Shown: one piece after another, positions 1 to 6,798 of the stretch
Layout: every line of letters starts with the position of its first letter
Numbering within the stretch: the first letter of the stretch is position 1
Made by a program: the position numbers and the translations under genes
DNA from: Desulfobacula sp.
Lineage (GTDB): Bacteria > Desulfobacterota > Desulfobacteria > Desulfobacterales > Desulfobacteraceae
Length of the DNA: 8,776 bases
NCBI GenBank assembly: GCA_023139225.1
Contig: JAGLNZ010000601.1
Span: forward strand, 1-8,776
Direction of reading: 5' to 3'
Notes under the pieces: model-generated
Database searches by the model: none
What the model was told of the DNA's origin: nothing
Seen by the model: only the letters and a program-made list of their open reading frames with translations

Positions 1-450
1 CCCCTGATTCAGAGTGAATTTAAAAAAATAGGGGTGGATGTTGAAATTAAAGGCCTGGCATGGAACACTCAATGGACAATGGCAAAAAAAGATCCCAAAA
101 CAGCCCAGGATATTTTTCTTTTACTCTGGTGGCCAACCTATAGTGATCCCTATGAAACCCTTTATTCCTTACTCCATGACGAGGGAGAAAAACCAGTCTG
201 GAACCTGGCATATTATAAAAATTCAAGCTATGACAACATGATCCGCAAGGCCTATGAAACCACCGGCTCCAATCCTGAAAAATCTCTGGATCTTTATGTA
301 AAAGCCCAGAACCTGATTCAAAAAGATGTCCCGGTTGCCTGGATGGTTGATATTGTCGGCAACTGGCCCATGAATAAAAAGTTGCAGGGATTTGTTATGA
401 ATCCGGCCTATCCCAATGTGCCTTTTTTATATGAAATGTATATTGAATAG
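1..450 (+). CDS. ABC transporter substrate-binding protein, family 5 (Opp/Dpp type), C-terminal part
   Basis: This is the 3' end of a gene that enters from the left; the reading frame is open from base 1, so the ATG at 34 is an internal Met and not the start. The 149 visible codons match the C-terminal lobe of family 5 extracytoplasmic solute-binding proteins. They show a Trp/Tyr-rich strand followed by SDPYETLY (the usual 'DP' turn near the ligand pocket), an aromatic stretch (NLAYYKNSSYDNMI), a helix of the type found where these proteins read 'Y..AQ.I...D.P', and a short terminal strand. The family binds peptides, nickel, opines and other small polar ligands outside the membrane and delivers them to the permease. 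The signal peptide and ligand-defining N-terminal lobe lie outside the window, so the ligand cannot be judged. The permease and ATPase genes follow directly, which supports the assignment. Confidence 0.9.
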   Translation, partial: PLIQSEFKKIGVDVEIKGLAWNTQWTMAKKDPKTAQDIFLLLWWPTYSDPYETLYSLLHDEGEKPVWNLAYYKNSSYDNMIRKAYETTGSNPEKSLDLYVKAQNLIQKDVPVAWMVDIVGNWPMNKKLQGFVMNPAYPNVPFLYEMYIE

Positions 451-482
451 CAAGGTTCCATACTAAACCCGTCACGGCCGGC

Positions 483-526
483 CCTTGGACCGGATTCATA
501 ACTCCCCTTGATTGTGGTCCGGGGAG
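483..526 (+). promoter_or_regulatory. Intercistronic region with two competing stem-loops
   Basis: The 107-base gap between the binding-protein gene and the first permease gene can fold in two mutually exclusive ways. One stem pairs 483-491 with 516-524 (nine pairs, two of them G-U). The other pairs CTCCCC at 502-507 with GGGGAG at 521-526 around a 13-base loop. Neither is followed by a T-run, so this is not a standard intrinsic terminator. Structures in this position are known in other binding-protein operons (for example malE-malF), where they keep the binding protein more abundant than the membrane parts. That role here is inference. Confidence 0.35.
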
Positions 527-557
527 GCTGTGATAAAAAAAGAAAGTTGTAAATTCC

Positions 558-1568
558 ATGCTGTTGTTTCTTTGTAAACGATTTGTCGGTTTGATTGCGT
601 TGCTCATTGCCTTAAGCACCCTGGTGTTCTTTTTTACCAGATCCCTGCCCGGTGATGCAGCAGCGCTTTACATCGGAGGGAATGCAAAGCCTGAACAAAT
701 CGAACGCGCCAGAACAGAGCTGGGTCTGGATAAGCCATTAATTGTCCAATACAAAAGGTATATGGAAAGATTGTTACATGCAGATATGGGGATCTCTTTG
801 CGAACTCATCGTCCGGTTTTCAAGGATTTGATGGAAAAGATTCCCATGTCTTTTGAACTTGTATTATGGGCACTTTTTATCGCCACTTTTTTTGGGGTAT
901 CCTTTGGTGTGATTGCCGCCTATTTCCAGGGCAGCCTAATAGATGACACCATAAAAGGGTTTACGTCGGCAGCCGTGTCCATTCCCATCTTTTTTCTTGC
1001 CCTTTTATTGCAATTGCTCTTTTTTAATTATCTGGGATGGTTCCCATTACAGGGGCGGATAGATTCATTTTTGGAATTTACTGACCCCTTACAAAATATC
1101 ACCGGATTCAGTATGGTGGATACATTGATTTCAGGTAATTTCAAGGCTTTTTTCAATGTTTCCTGGCATATGGTGCTTCCTGTGACAGCACTGTTTGTCG
1201 GACCTTTGGGGATTATTGCCAGGCTGACACGTTCATCTTTACTGGATGTCATGGACCAGGATTATATTATGGCAGCCAGGGCCTCGGGTATCAGCGAGAG
1301 AGTCCTTTTTTTCTACTATGGGCTAAGAAATGCGCTTTCACCGGTACTGACCGTTATTGGTCTGTCTGTTGCCCTCATCCTGCTTTCAACCTTTTATGTG
1401 GAAATGATTTTTAACTGGCCCGGGATCGGGTATTATTCCCTGGCTGCAATTATGAGCCTTGATTACACGGCTTTAATGGGGGTTACACTCATGATCGGCA
1501 CCGTGTATGTGATTGCAAATACAATAATGGATATTCTCAGACGAATCATTGATCCAAGAATAAAATGA
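558..1568 (+). CDS. ABC transporter permease, DppB/OppB type
   Basis: One of the two membrane subunits that form the channel of an Opp/Dpp-type importer. The 336 residues match the usual length of DppB-like permeases. TM1 lies at about residues 8-28, followed by the typical periplasmic segment with the LGLDKPLIVQY motif (55-65). Several hydrophobic spans follow at about 98-122, 136-158, 204-222, 264-284 and 302-322. The cytoplasmic coupling ('EAA') loop is at about 236-263 (DYIMAARASGISERVL, then RNALSPV), where the ATPases dock. The C-terminus ends in DPRIK, normal for this family. The ATG is the first start after an in-frame stop at 531; its ribosome binding site is weak (A-rich, AGAAAG). 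The gene ends in an ATGA overlap with the next permease, which implies translational coupling. The transported compound cannot be inferred from this subunit. Confidence 0.95.
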   Translation: MLLFLCKRFVGLIALLIALSTLVFFFTRSLPGDAAALYIGGNAKPEQIERARTELGLDKPLIVQYKRYMERLLHADMGISLRTHRPVFKDLMEKIPMSFELVLWALFIATFFGVSFGVIAAYFQGSLIDDTIKGFTSAAVSIPIFFLALLLQLLFFNYLGWFPLQGRIDSFLEFTDPLQNITGFSMVDTLISGNFKAFFNVSWHMVLPVTALFVGPLGIIARLTRSSLLDVMDQDYIMAARASGISERVLFFYYGLRNALSPVLTVIGLSVALILLSTFYVEMIFNWPGIGYYSLAAIMSLDYTALMGVTLMIGTVYVIANTIMDILRRIIDPRIK

Positions 1569-2479
1569 AAGACAACCCTATGGCTGTACAAACAGATTCA
1601 TATGACATAATGGCACAAAAAGTAATTCAGGAACACAGAAAGGTGAAATGGTTCCAATTACGACGGTTGTTAAAACGCAGGGCAGCGTTTTTATCTTTAA
1701 TCATACTGGTTCTGGCATTGGCGGCAGCAGTGTTTGCACCCTGGATCGCACCATACCCCGAACAGGGTCAGGGAGCGGTTAATCTTGAACATAGGCTGCA
1801 ACCGCCTTCATCAAACTATGTTCTCGGCACTGATGTCTATGGTAGGGATATGCTCAGCCGCGTGATCTGGGGCGGTCGTATTTCACTTTTTGGCGGTGCC
1901 TGTATTGTTTTTTTTGCAGCCTTCATCGGGGTGCCTTTAGGACTTTGGGCCGGGTATAATGAAGGGATATCAGGTGCAGTGATATCACGGATCGTGGAAT
2001 TGTTTTTGTCCTTTCCATCCACGCTTATTGCCATGGCGATTTCCATTCTCATCGGCGCCGGGTGGTTTACGGCGATTATTGCTTTAATTATTCCCTGGTG
2101 GCCCTGGTATACAAGACTGGTGCAGGGAGAAGTTCTTTCAATAAAACAGATGCTCTATGTTGAAGCCGCCCAGATGCTGGGATATGGGAAGTTATATATT
2201 ATATTCCGCCATCTTTTGCCAAATATCATGACCCCGGTCATGGTCATGATTCTTCTGGATCTGGGGCCGGCGATTATTGCTATCGGTCTTTTAAGCTTTA
2301 TAGGTCTTGGGACTCAGCCTCCCATGGCAGACTGGGGATTAATGGTGTGGGAAGGGGCACCCAATATTCTTTCGGAATGGTGGATCTCAATAGTCCCCGG
2401 GTGTGCCATGTTTATGGTGGTCATTGCATTCAATATATTTGGCGATGCGCTTAAAGATATTTTGGATTCCAATGGGTGA
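1565..2479 (+). CDS. ABC transporter permease, DppC/OppC type
   Basis: The second channel subunit of the importer. At 304 residues it is full length for DppC-like proteins. A basic cytoplasmic N-terminus leads into TM1 at about 41-62. The family signature around LGTDVYGRDMLSRVIWGGR (87-105) follows, with further membrane spans at about 108-130, 146-180, 222-248 and 272-292. The EAA coupling loop is YVEAAQMLGYGKLYIIFRH (198-216), and the C-terminus has the usual FNIFGDALKDILD ending. The start overlaps the previous stop by four bases (ATGA), so translation is probably coupled; Met6 at 1580 is a possible alternative start. DppC-type subunits normally pair with a DppB-type partner, here the gene just upstream. 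Confidence 0.95.
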   Translation: MKDNPMAVQTDSYDIMAQKVIQEHRKVKWFQLRRLLKRRAAFLSLIILVLALAAAVFAPWIAPYPEQGQGAVNLEHRLQPPSSNYVLGTDVYGRDMLSRVIWGGRISLFGGACIVFFAAFIGVPLGLWAGYNEGISGAVISRIVELFLSFPSTLIAMAISILIGAGWFTAIIALIIPWWPWYTRLVQGEVLSIKQMLYVEAAQMLGYGKLYIIFRHLLPNIMTPVMVMILLDLGPAIIAIGLLSFIGLGTQPPMADWGLMVWEGAPNILSEWWISIVPGCAMFMVVIAFNIFGDALKDILDSNG

Positions 2480-2515
2480 TATCTTGAAATTTAAGGGTAA
2501 TCGGGAAAGTGAATA

Positions 2516-3559
2516 GTGGAAAACAGTGTCATAAATAAAAAATCGGAACCTGCGTCTTCTGTTGAACCCGTGCTGCAGGTCAAGGATTTAAATCTAGCAT
2601 TCAATACCCCGCGAGGTCAGGCAAAAATACTTGAAGGCGTCAATTTTGATCTATTCCCAAGGGAAATTCTGGCACTTGTAGGTGAAACAGGATCCGGTAA
2701 AAGTGTGACGGCAAAATCCATACTTAATCTGATTCCCGAGCGTTCAAGAGAAACCAGAGGTCAGGTATTGTTTGGCGTAAAAGATCTATTGACCATATCG
2801 GGCAAAGAGCTTGGGACCATACGCGGCAACAGGATTTCCATGGTATTTCAAAATCCCCAGTCAAGCATTAATCCGGTTTTTACACTTGGAGAACAGATTT
2901 CAAGACTCATTCGTCTTTATTTGTCCGCCAAAATTAATGATTTAAAATTCAAAACCCAATGCAGTCAAAAGCAAGCCGTTGAAAGTATTGCCAGAGAGAA
3001 ATTAAACGAAGTCGGCCTCACGGATATCAAGCGGATGCTCAAATTATACGCAAGTGAGGTCAGTGGCGGTATGGCCCAGCGGTATCGGATTGCTCTGGCC
3101 CTGATCTCTTCTCCTGAAATTTTAATTGCAGATGAGGCAACCAGTGCCCTTGATGTGACAGTACAGGCCCATATTTTAAAGTTGATGAAAGATTTGTGTA
3201 AAAATAAGCGAACTGCCATTTTATTTATCACCCATGATTTAGGTATTGCAGCCCAGATCTGCGACCGTGTGGCTGTCATGTATGCCGGTAGAATCGTTGA
3301 AGTTGCTGAAACAAAAAAGATTTTCAAAAATCCTTTGCACCCCTATACCAGAGGACTTTTAAAAGCAGTGCCTAAACTGGGTAAAAACAAACCATTATCA
3401 TTTGTACCGGGTATCATTCCTGATCTGGTCAGCCCGCCCCGGGGCTGTCGTTTCCACAGCAGATGTGACCAGGCCATGGATATTTGTCACAAACAAAAGC
3501 CGGAAAGCCTGAAGCTTGAAGACAACCATAATGTTTCATGTTTTTTATACAAAGAATGA
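2516..3559 (+). CDS. ABC transporter ATP-binding protein, DppD/OppD type
   Basis: One of two cytoplasmic ATPases that power the importer. All nucleotide-binding motifs are intact: Walker A GETGSGKS at 56-63, Q-loop Gln112, signature VSGGMAQR at 182-189, Walker B ILIADE at 202-207 and switch His240. The C-terminal oligopeptide-transporter domain follows, starting at about HPYTRGLL (275-282). It contains four cysteines (C311, C317, C324, C342) in the spacing conserved in OppD/DppD proteins, which can hold an iron-sulfur cluster in some members. The start is taken as GTG at 2516: an in-frame TGA lies two codons upstream (2510-2512), a weak GGGAAAG sits at 2503-2509, and the residues before the first strand look normal. 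GTG at 2570 (Val19) is a shorter alternative with no visible ribosome binding site. An insertion at about 135-155 between the Q-loop and signature (lysine-rich, INDLKFKTQCSQK) is slightly long. Confidence 0.95.
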   Translation: MENSVINKKSEPASSVEPVLQVKDLNLAFNTPRGQAKILEGVNFDLFPREILALVGETGSGKSVTAKSILNLIPERSRETRGQVLFGVKDLLTISGKELGTIRGNRISMVFQNPQSSINPVFTLGEQISRLIRLYLSAKINDLKFKTQCSQKQAVESIAREKLNEVGLTDIKRMLKLYASEVSGGMAQRYRIALALISSPEILIADEATSALDVTVQAHILKLMKDLCKNKRTAILFITHDLGIAAQICDRVAVMYAGRIVEVAETKKIFKNPLHPYTRGLLKAVPKLGKNKPLSFVPGIIPDLVSPPRGCRFHSRCDQAMDICHKQKPESLKLEDNHNVSCFLYKE

Positions 3560-3584
3560 AATATAAACGATAAAGAAAACAAAG

Positions 3585-4598
3585 ATGAATGAATCCCTCA
3601 TTAGCCTGGAACAGATAAACACATGGTTTCCCAATAATAAATCCCTTTTGGGAAAACCAAGATCCTGGATTAAAGCAGTCAGTGATGTCAGCCTCAATAT
3701 CATTGAAGGTGAATGTCTCGGTCTGGTTGGTGAATCCGGATGTGGTAAGAGTACACTGGGAAGAGCCATTTTGCGGCTTGCGCCCTTATCTTCAGGCGAA
3801 ATTCGATTCATGGGTGATGATATCGGGAAGTTGGATAATAAATGGCTTAAACCCTACAGGGCCAAAATGCAGATGGTCTTCCAGGACCCAAAAGCATCTT
3901 TAAATCCAAAGATGACAATATTTAAAATATTAAGTGAAGCACTGGCTTTGAATTTACGGGTTGAAAAAGAGAATTATCTTGAGCAATCTGTGAAACTGTT
4001 AGACCTTGTGGATCTGAGACCGGAACATATCTATCGGTATCCCCATGAATTTTCAGGGGGCCAGCAGCAGAGAATATGTATTGCAAGGGCTTTGGCAACC
4101 GATCCTAAGTTTATTGTCTTTGATGAGGCAACCAGTGCACTTGACGTATCAGTACAGGCGCAAGTTATAAGCCTGATGAGAGAGTTGCAGGATAAATTTA
4201 ATCTGACCTATCTGTTTATCAGTCATGATTTAAGTATTATGGAGTATGTCTGCACCAGAGTGGCAGTCATGTATGCCGGGCAGATCATTGAGGTTCAGGA
4301 TGCAGGATCATTGTTTGACGCTCCCCGGCACCCTTATACCAAAGCATTGAAAAACGCAGTACCCATTGCAGATCCTGAATCGGGAAAAGAGCTGGGAATA
4401 CTTAAAGGAGAAGTCCCTAAATTGTCTGATCCGCCAACAGGATGTCATTTCCATCCAAGATGTAATTATAAAGAAGATATTTGCAGTAAAAAAAGTCCTC
4501 TGGTATGCAAAACCGGCGAAAACAGCTGGGTCAGATGCCATTTTCATGAAAAGTTATGGAAACAGGGTATTTTAATTAATAGCAAGGAGTCGTTATGA
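3585..4598 (+). CDS. ABC transporter ATP-binding protein, DppF/OppF type
   Basis: The partner ATPase of the importer. It has Walker A GESGCGKS (49-56), Q-loop Gln100, signature FSGGQQQR (156-163), Walker B FIVFDE (176-181) and switch His214, so both nucleotide sites of the heterodimer appear competent. The N-terminal insertion around WFPNNKSLLGKPRSWIKAV is typical of OppF/DppF, where residues between the first strand and Walker A vary. The C-terminal domain again has the four-cysteine pattern (C287, C293, C300, C318) plus an extra C308. The tail after C318 is about 19 residues. The stop overlaps the start of the amidohydrolase gene (ATGA), which ties the transporter to the enzymes downstream. 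Confidence 0.95.
   Translation: MNESLISLEQINTWFPNNKSLLGKPRSWIKAVSDVSLNIIEGECLGLVGESGCGKSTLGRAILRLAPLSSGEIRFMGDDIGKLDNKWLKPYRAKMQMVFQDPKASLNPKMTIFKILSEALALNLRVEKENYLEQSVKLLDLVDLRPEHIYRYPHEFSGGQQQRICIARALATDPKFIVFDEATSALDVSVQAQVISLMRELQDKFNLTYLFISHDLSIMEYVCTRVAVMYAGQIIEVQDAGSLFDAPRHPYTKALKNAVPIADPESGKELGILKGEVPKLSDPPTGCHFHPRCNYKEDICSKKSPLVCKTGENSWVRCHFHEKLWKQGILINSKESL
4584..4589 (+). promoter_or_regulatory. Ribosome binding site of the amidohydrolase gene
   Basis: AAGGAG lies five bases before the ATG at 4595, inside the 3' end of the preceding ATPase gene. It is the strongest ribosome binding site of the transporter-to-enzyme junction. It fixes the start that overlaps the ATPase stop codon, so this gene can be translated both by coupling and by direct initiation. 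Confidence 0.8.
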
Positions 4599-5446
4599 GC
4601 AGTCTATTAGGGTTGGGTGCCTGCCAGATGGAAGTCCATCCCAATGATGTCCAGAAAAATCTGGACAATATGGCAAGGCAGATTGAGTTGATCAAATTTT
4701 TCAGTCCATGGGTCAGGCTTGTGGTGACCCCGGAACTTTGTTTTCAGGGGGCGGCTGATTTTAAAAAAAAAGCCCAGGCCTTCCCGAATTCCCTGACAAA
4801 GTTTTGTGCGAAAATTGCCAGGGAATATCAGATCTTCCTTGTTCCGGGCTCCATATACGAAAAACACAAAGGCAATATTTATAATACAAGCCCGGTTTTC
4901 AATGATAAGGGCAAAATGATTGCAAAATATCGTAAGCTCTATCCCTGGCGACCCCATGAAAAAACCGTTTCAGGAGATAAAACCCTTGTTTTCAGCATGC
5001 CGGGTATCGGCAAGATCGGTCTATGCAATTGTTATGATCTGTGGTTTCCGGAACTCATAAGAGATCTTGTTTTCAAGGGTGCCCAGATTATTTTAGTGCC
5101 CACTGCCGCAGGAACCCAGGACCGTGCCCAGGAAATTATTCTTGCCAGGGCGGCTGCCATCCAGAATCAATGTTTCATTGTTTCCGTCAATGGTACCGGA
5201 TGCGGGGGAAGGGGGGAAAGCCTTATTGTGGACCCTGAAGGGAATGTGATCCAGAAAGCCGGCCAGATAAATGAAAATCTCATTGCCATGATAGACCTTG
5301 ATGCGGTGGGGCGGTCCAGGGATTATGGTATTGCCGGAGTGACACGGCCCCTGGCATCCTTTTTCCATGAAAAACACAGGTTTGAGTACCAGAGCCAGCC
5401 CTTTGAAGAAAGTCCGGTTTATAAAGACAACCTGCTTGAAAAATAA
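4595..5446 (+). CDS. Carbon-nitrogen hydrolase (nitrilase superfamily amidohydrolase)
   Basis: A 283-residue cytoplasmic hydrolase of the nitrilase superfamily. The catalytic triad is visible: Glu47 in VVTPELCFQG, Lys114 in KYRKLYPW and Cys146 in CNCYDLWFPE. A second conserved Glu is likely at 122 (PWRPHE). There is no signal peptide. The family cleaves amides, carbamoyl amides and sometimes nitriles through a cysteine thioester. The CYDxWFPE form points to amidase or carbamoylase members rather than true nitrilases, whose motif is usually CWE. Candidates include 5-aminovaleramidase (DavA), beta-ureidopropionase, N-carbamoylputrescine amidase or an omega-amidase. With the next gene (a GabT-like aminotransferase) an enzyme that frees an omega-amino acid is favoured, but that is inference from context. 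The residue before the catalytic Cys is Asn, where a hydrophobic residue is more common. Superfamily membership is secure; the substrate is unknown. Confidence 0.92.
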   Translation: MSSLLGLGACQMEVHPNDVQKNLDNMARQIELIKFFSPWVRLVVTPELCFQGAADFKKKAQAFPNSLTKFCAKIAREYQIFLVPGSIYEKHKGNIYNTSPVFNDKGKMIAKYRKLYPWRPHEKTVSGDKTLVFSMPGIGKIGLCNCYDLWFPELIRDLVFKGAQIILVPTAAGTQDRAQEIILARAAAIQNQCFIVSVNGTGCGGRGESLIVDPEGNVIQKAGQINENLIAMIDLDAVGRSRDYGIAGVTRPLASFFHEKHRFEYQSQPFEESPVYKDNLLEK

Positions 5447-5458
5447 ATTGATTAAAAT

Positions 5459-5462
5459 GGAG
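5459..5462 (+). promoter_or_regulatory. Ribosome binding site of the aminotransferase gene
   Basis: GGAG lies eight bases upstream of the ATG at 5471, within the 24-base gap after the amidohydrolase stop. It supports this start codon over later in-frame Met codons. Confidence 0.7.
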
Positions 5463-5470
5463 TTAAAAAA

Positions 5471-6778
5471 ATGACGGATAAAAAACAGACCCTGACACAG
5501 GTCCGAGAAAAATATTTGCCCAATGGATTTGCCAGTGCAAGACCCTGCTGTGTGAAAAAAGCTAAAGGTGCTCTGGTCTGGGATATGGATGACAAAGAAT
5601 ACATAGATTTTGCCGGCGGCATTGCCGTCATGAACGTAGGGCATTCTCATCCCTCAATTGTAAGTGCAGTAAAAGACCAGGCAGAAAAATTCATGCATAC
5701 CTGTTTTATGGTACTTCCCTATGAATCCGCTATAAAGCTTGCTCAAAAGCTTAGTACCTCGGTTCCCGGCCCCAGTGAAAAAAAAGCCATGTTTGTTAAT
5801 TCCGGTGCGGAAGCCGTGGAAAATGCCATAAAAATAGCCAGGTATTATACTAAAAAAACAGGTATTATCGCTTTTGAAAGCGGGTTTCACGGAAGGACAC
5901 TTTTAGGCATGAGTCTGACTTCCAAGGTAAAGCCCTATAAACTGGGATTCGGGCCGTTTGCCCCTGAAGTTTACAGGATTCCCTTTGCCTATTGTTACCG
6001 CTGTCCTTTTGGCAAAGAATATCCTTCCTGCGATGTTAAATGTGCAGACCTTTTAGAAGATTTCTTTATCTCCCATACTGCGCCTGAAACAACCGCCGCC
6101 TTGATTGCAGAGCCCATACCCGGAGAAGGCGGATATATGGTCCCCCCACCCGAGTATTTTCCAAAACTCAAAGCCATTTGTGAAAAATATGGTATTCTTT
6201 TAATTGCCGATGAAATCCAGACCGGTATGGGAAGAACGGGCAAACTCTTTGCCATGGAACATTGGGGTGTGGAAGCAGATATCACAACCACTGCCAAAAG
6301 CCTTGCCGCCGGGATACCGTTGAGTGCGGTTGTGGGGAAAGCCGGGATCATGGATTCTGTGCATCCCGGTGGTATCGGGGGCACATATGGTGCAAATCCC
6401 TTGGCCTGCAGTGCCGCCCTTGCCGTCTTTGATGTCATAGAACAGGAAAATCTGCTGCAAAAAGGAAAGGATCTTGGAGACAAATTAATGTCAGGCTTAA
6501 GAGATCTTTCAAATGATTTTCATCTTATCGGCGATGTAAGAGGCTTAGGAGCCCTTGTCGCCATTGAACTTGTCAAAGATTTGAAGACAAAACAGCCGGC
6601 ACCTGAAGAAGCAAAAGCCATCACGGATTATTGTTTTGAACAGGGCTTGATCCTTTTGTCCTGCGGAACCTATGGCAATGTGCTTCGGTTTATGATGCCC
6701 CTTGTTACCACCGATCAGCAGATGGAAACGGGAATCCGTATCCTTTCTAAAGCCTTTCAGTCAATTATTAATAAATAA
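5471..6778 (+). CDS. Class III PLP-dependent aminotransferase, GabT-like (omega-amino acid transaminase)
   Basis: A full-length (435 residue) fold-type I aminotransferase that should move an omega-amino group to 2-oxoglutarate or pyruvate, giving a semialdehyde. Visible landmarks: GGIAVMNVGH (49-58, substrate-side strand as in GabT), phosphate-binding SGAEAVENA (111-119), FHGRT (139-143), EPIPGEGG (214-221), DEIQTGMGRTG (247-257, Asp247 holding the PLP ring nitrogen) and the Schiff-base Lys276 in TTAKSLAAG. Glu219 lines up with the gating Glu of GabT. Arg142 in FHGRT is consistent with a substrate carrying a carboxylate such as GABA, beta-alanine or 5-aminovalerate; putrescine aminotransferases, as I remember them, have FHGK. 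A four-cysteine segment (C175, C178, C187, C191) sits between FHGRT and EPIPGEGG; GabT of E. coli lacks it as far as I recall. The neighbours fit a route from amide to amino acid to semialdehyde to acid. Acetylornithine or other class III activity is less likely but not excluded. Confidence 0.92.
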   Translation: MTDKKQTLTQVREKYLPNGFASARPCCVKKAKGALVWDMDDKEYIDFAGGIAVMNVGHSHPSIVSAVKDQAEKFMHTCFMVLPYESAIKLAQKLSTSVPGPSEKKAMFVNSGAEAVENAIKIARYYTKKTGIIAFESGFHGRTLLGMSLTSKVKPYKLGFGPFAPEVYRIPFAYCYRCPFGKEYPSCDVKCADLLEDFFISHTAPETTAALIAEPIPGEGGYMVPPPEYFPKLKAICEKYGILLIADEIQTGMGRTGKLFAMEHWGVEADITTTAKSLAAGIPLSAVVGKAGIMDSVHPGGIGGTYGANPLACSAALAVFDVIEQENLLQKGKDLGDKLMSGLRDLSNDFHLIGDVRGLGALVAIELVKDLKTKQPAPEEAKAITDYCFEQGLILLSCGTYGNVLRFMMPLVTTDQQMETGIRILSKAFQSIINK

Positions 6779-6786
6779 AGCTTTAC

Positions 6787-6792
6787 AGGAGA
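6787..6792 (+). promoter_or_regulatory. Ribosome binding site selecting the GTG start of the AOR gene
   Basis: AGGAGA lies six bases before GTG at 6799. The ATG at 6803 is out of frame, and translation from the GTG gives HGFYNQILNIDLS, the normal N-terminus of the AOR family. The site therefore decides in favour of GTG. Confidence 0.85.
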
Positions 6793-6798
6793 ATTGCC

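Noticed and set aside
34..450. ATG at 34 as a true start of a small protein
   Set aside because: The frame is open back to base 1 and the upstream residues (LIQSEFKKIGVDVEIK) continue the substrate-binding protein fold, so this is a cut gene, not a small one.
2480..2515. A regulatory element between the second permease and first ATPase genes
   Set aside because: Only 36 bases, with no clear stem or promoter; it looks like an ordinary spacer with a weak ribosome binding site.
5093..5650. A 185-codon open frame on the - strand
   Set aside because: It lies opposite the amidohydrolase and aminotransferase genes, crosses their boundary, has low-complexity Phe-rich content typical of antisense frames, and shows no recognisable motif. 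Both + strand genes have clear catalytic residues.
5995..6483. A 162-codon open frame on the - strand inside the aminotransferase gene
   Set aside because: Entirely antisense to a well-supported gene, Ser/Pro-rich, no family features, no ribosome binding site worth noting.
5471..6778. Putrescine aminotransferase as the function of the class III enzyme
   Set aside because: The FHGRT motif and GabT-like GGIAVMNVGH strand fit carboxylate-bearing substrates better than diamines; kept only as a remote option.
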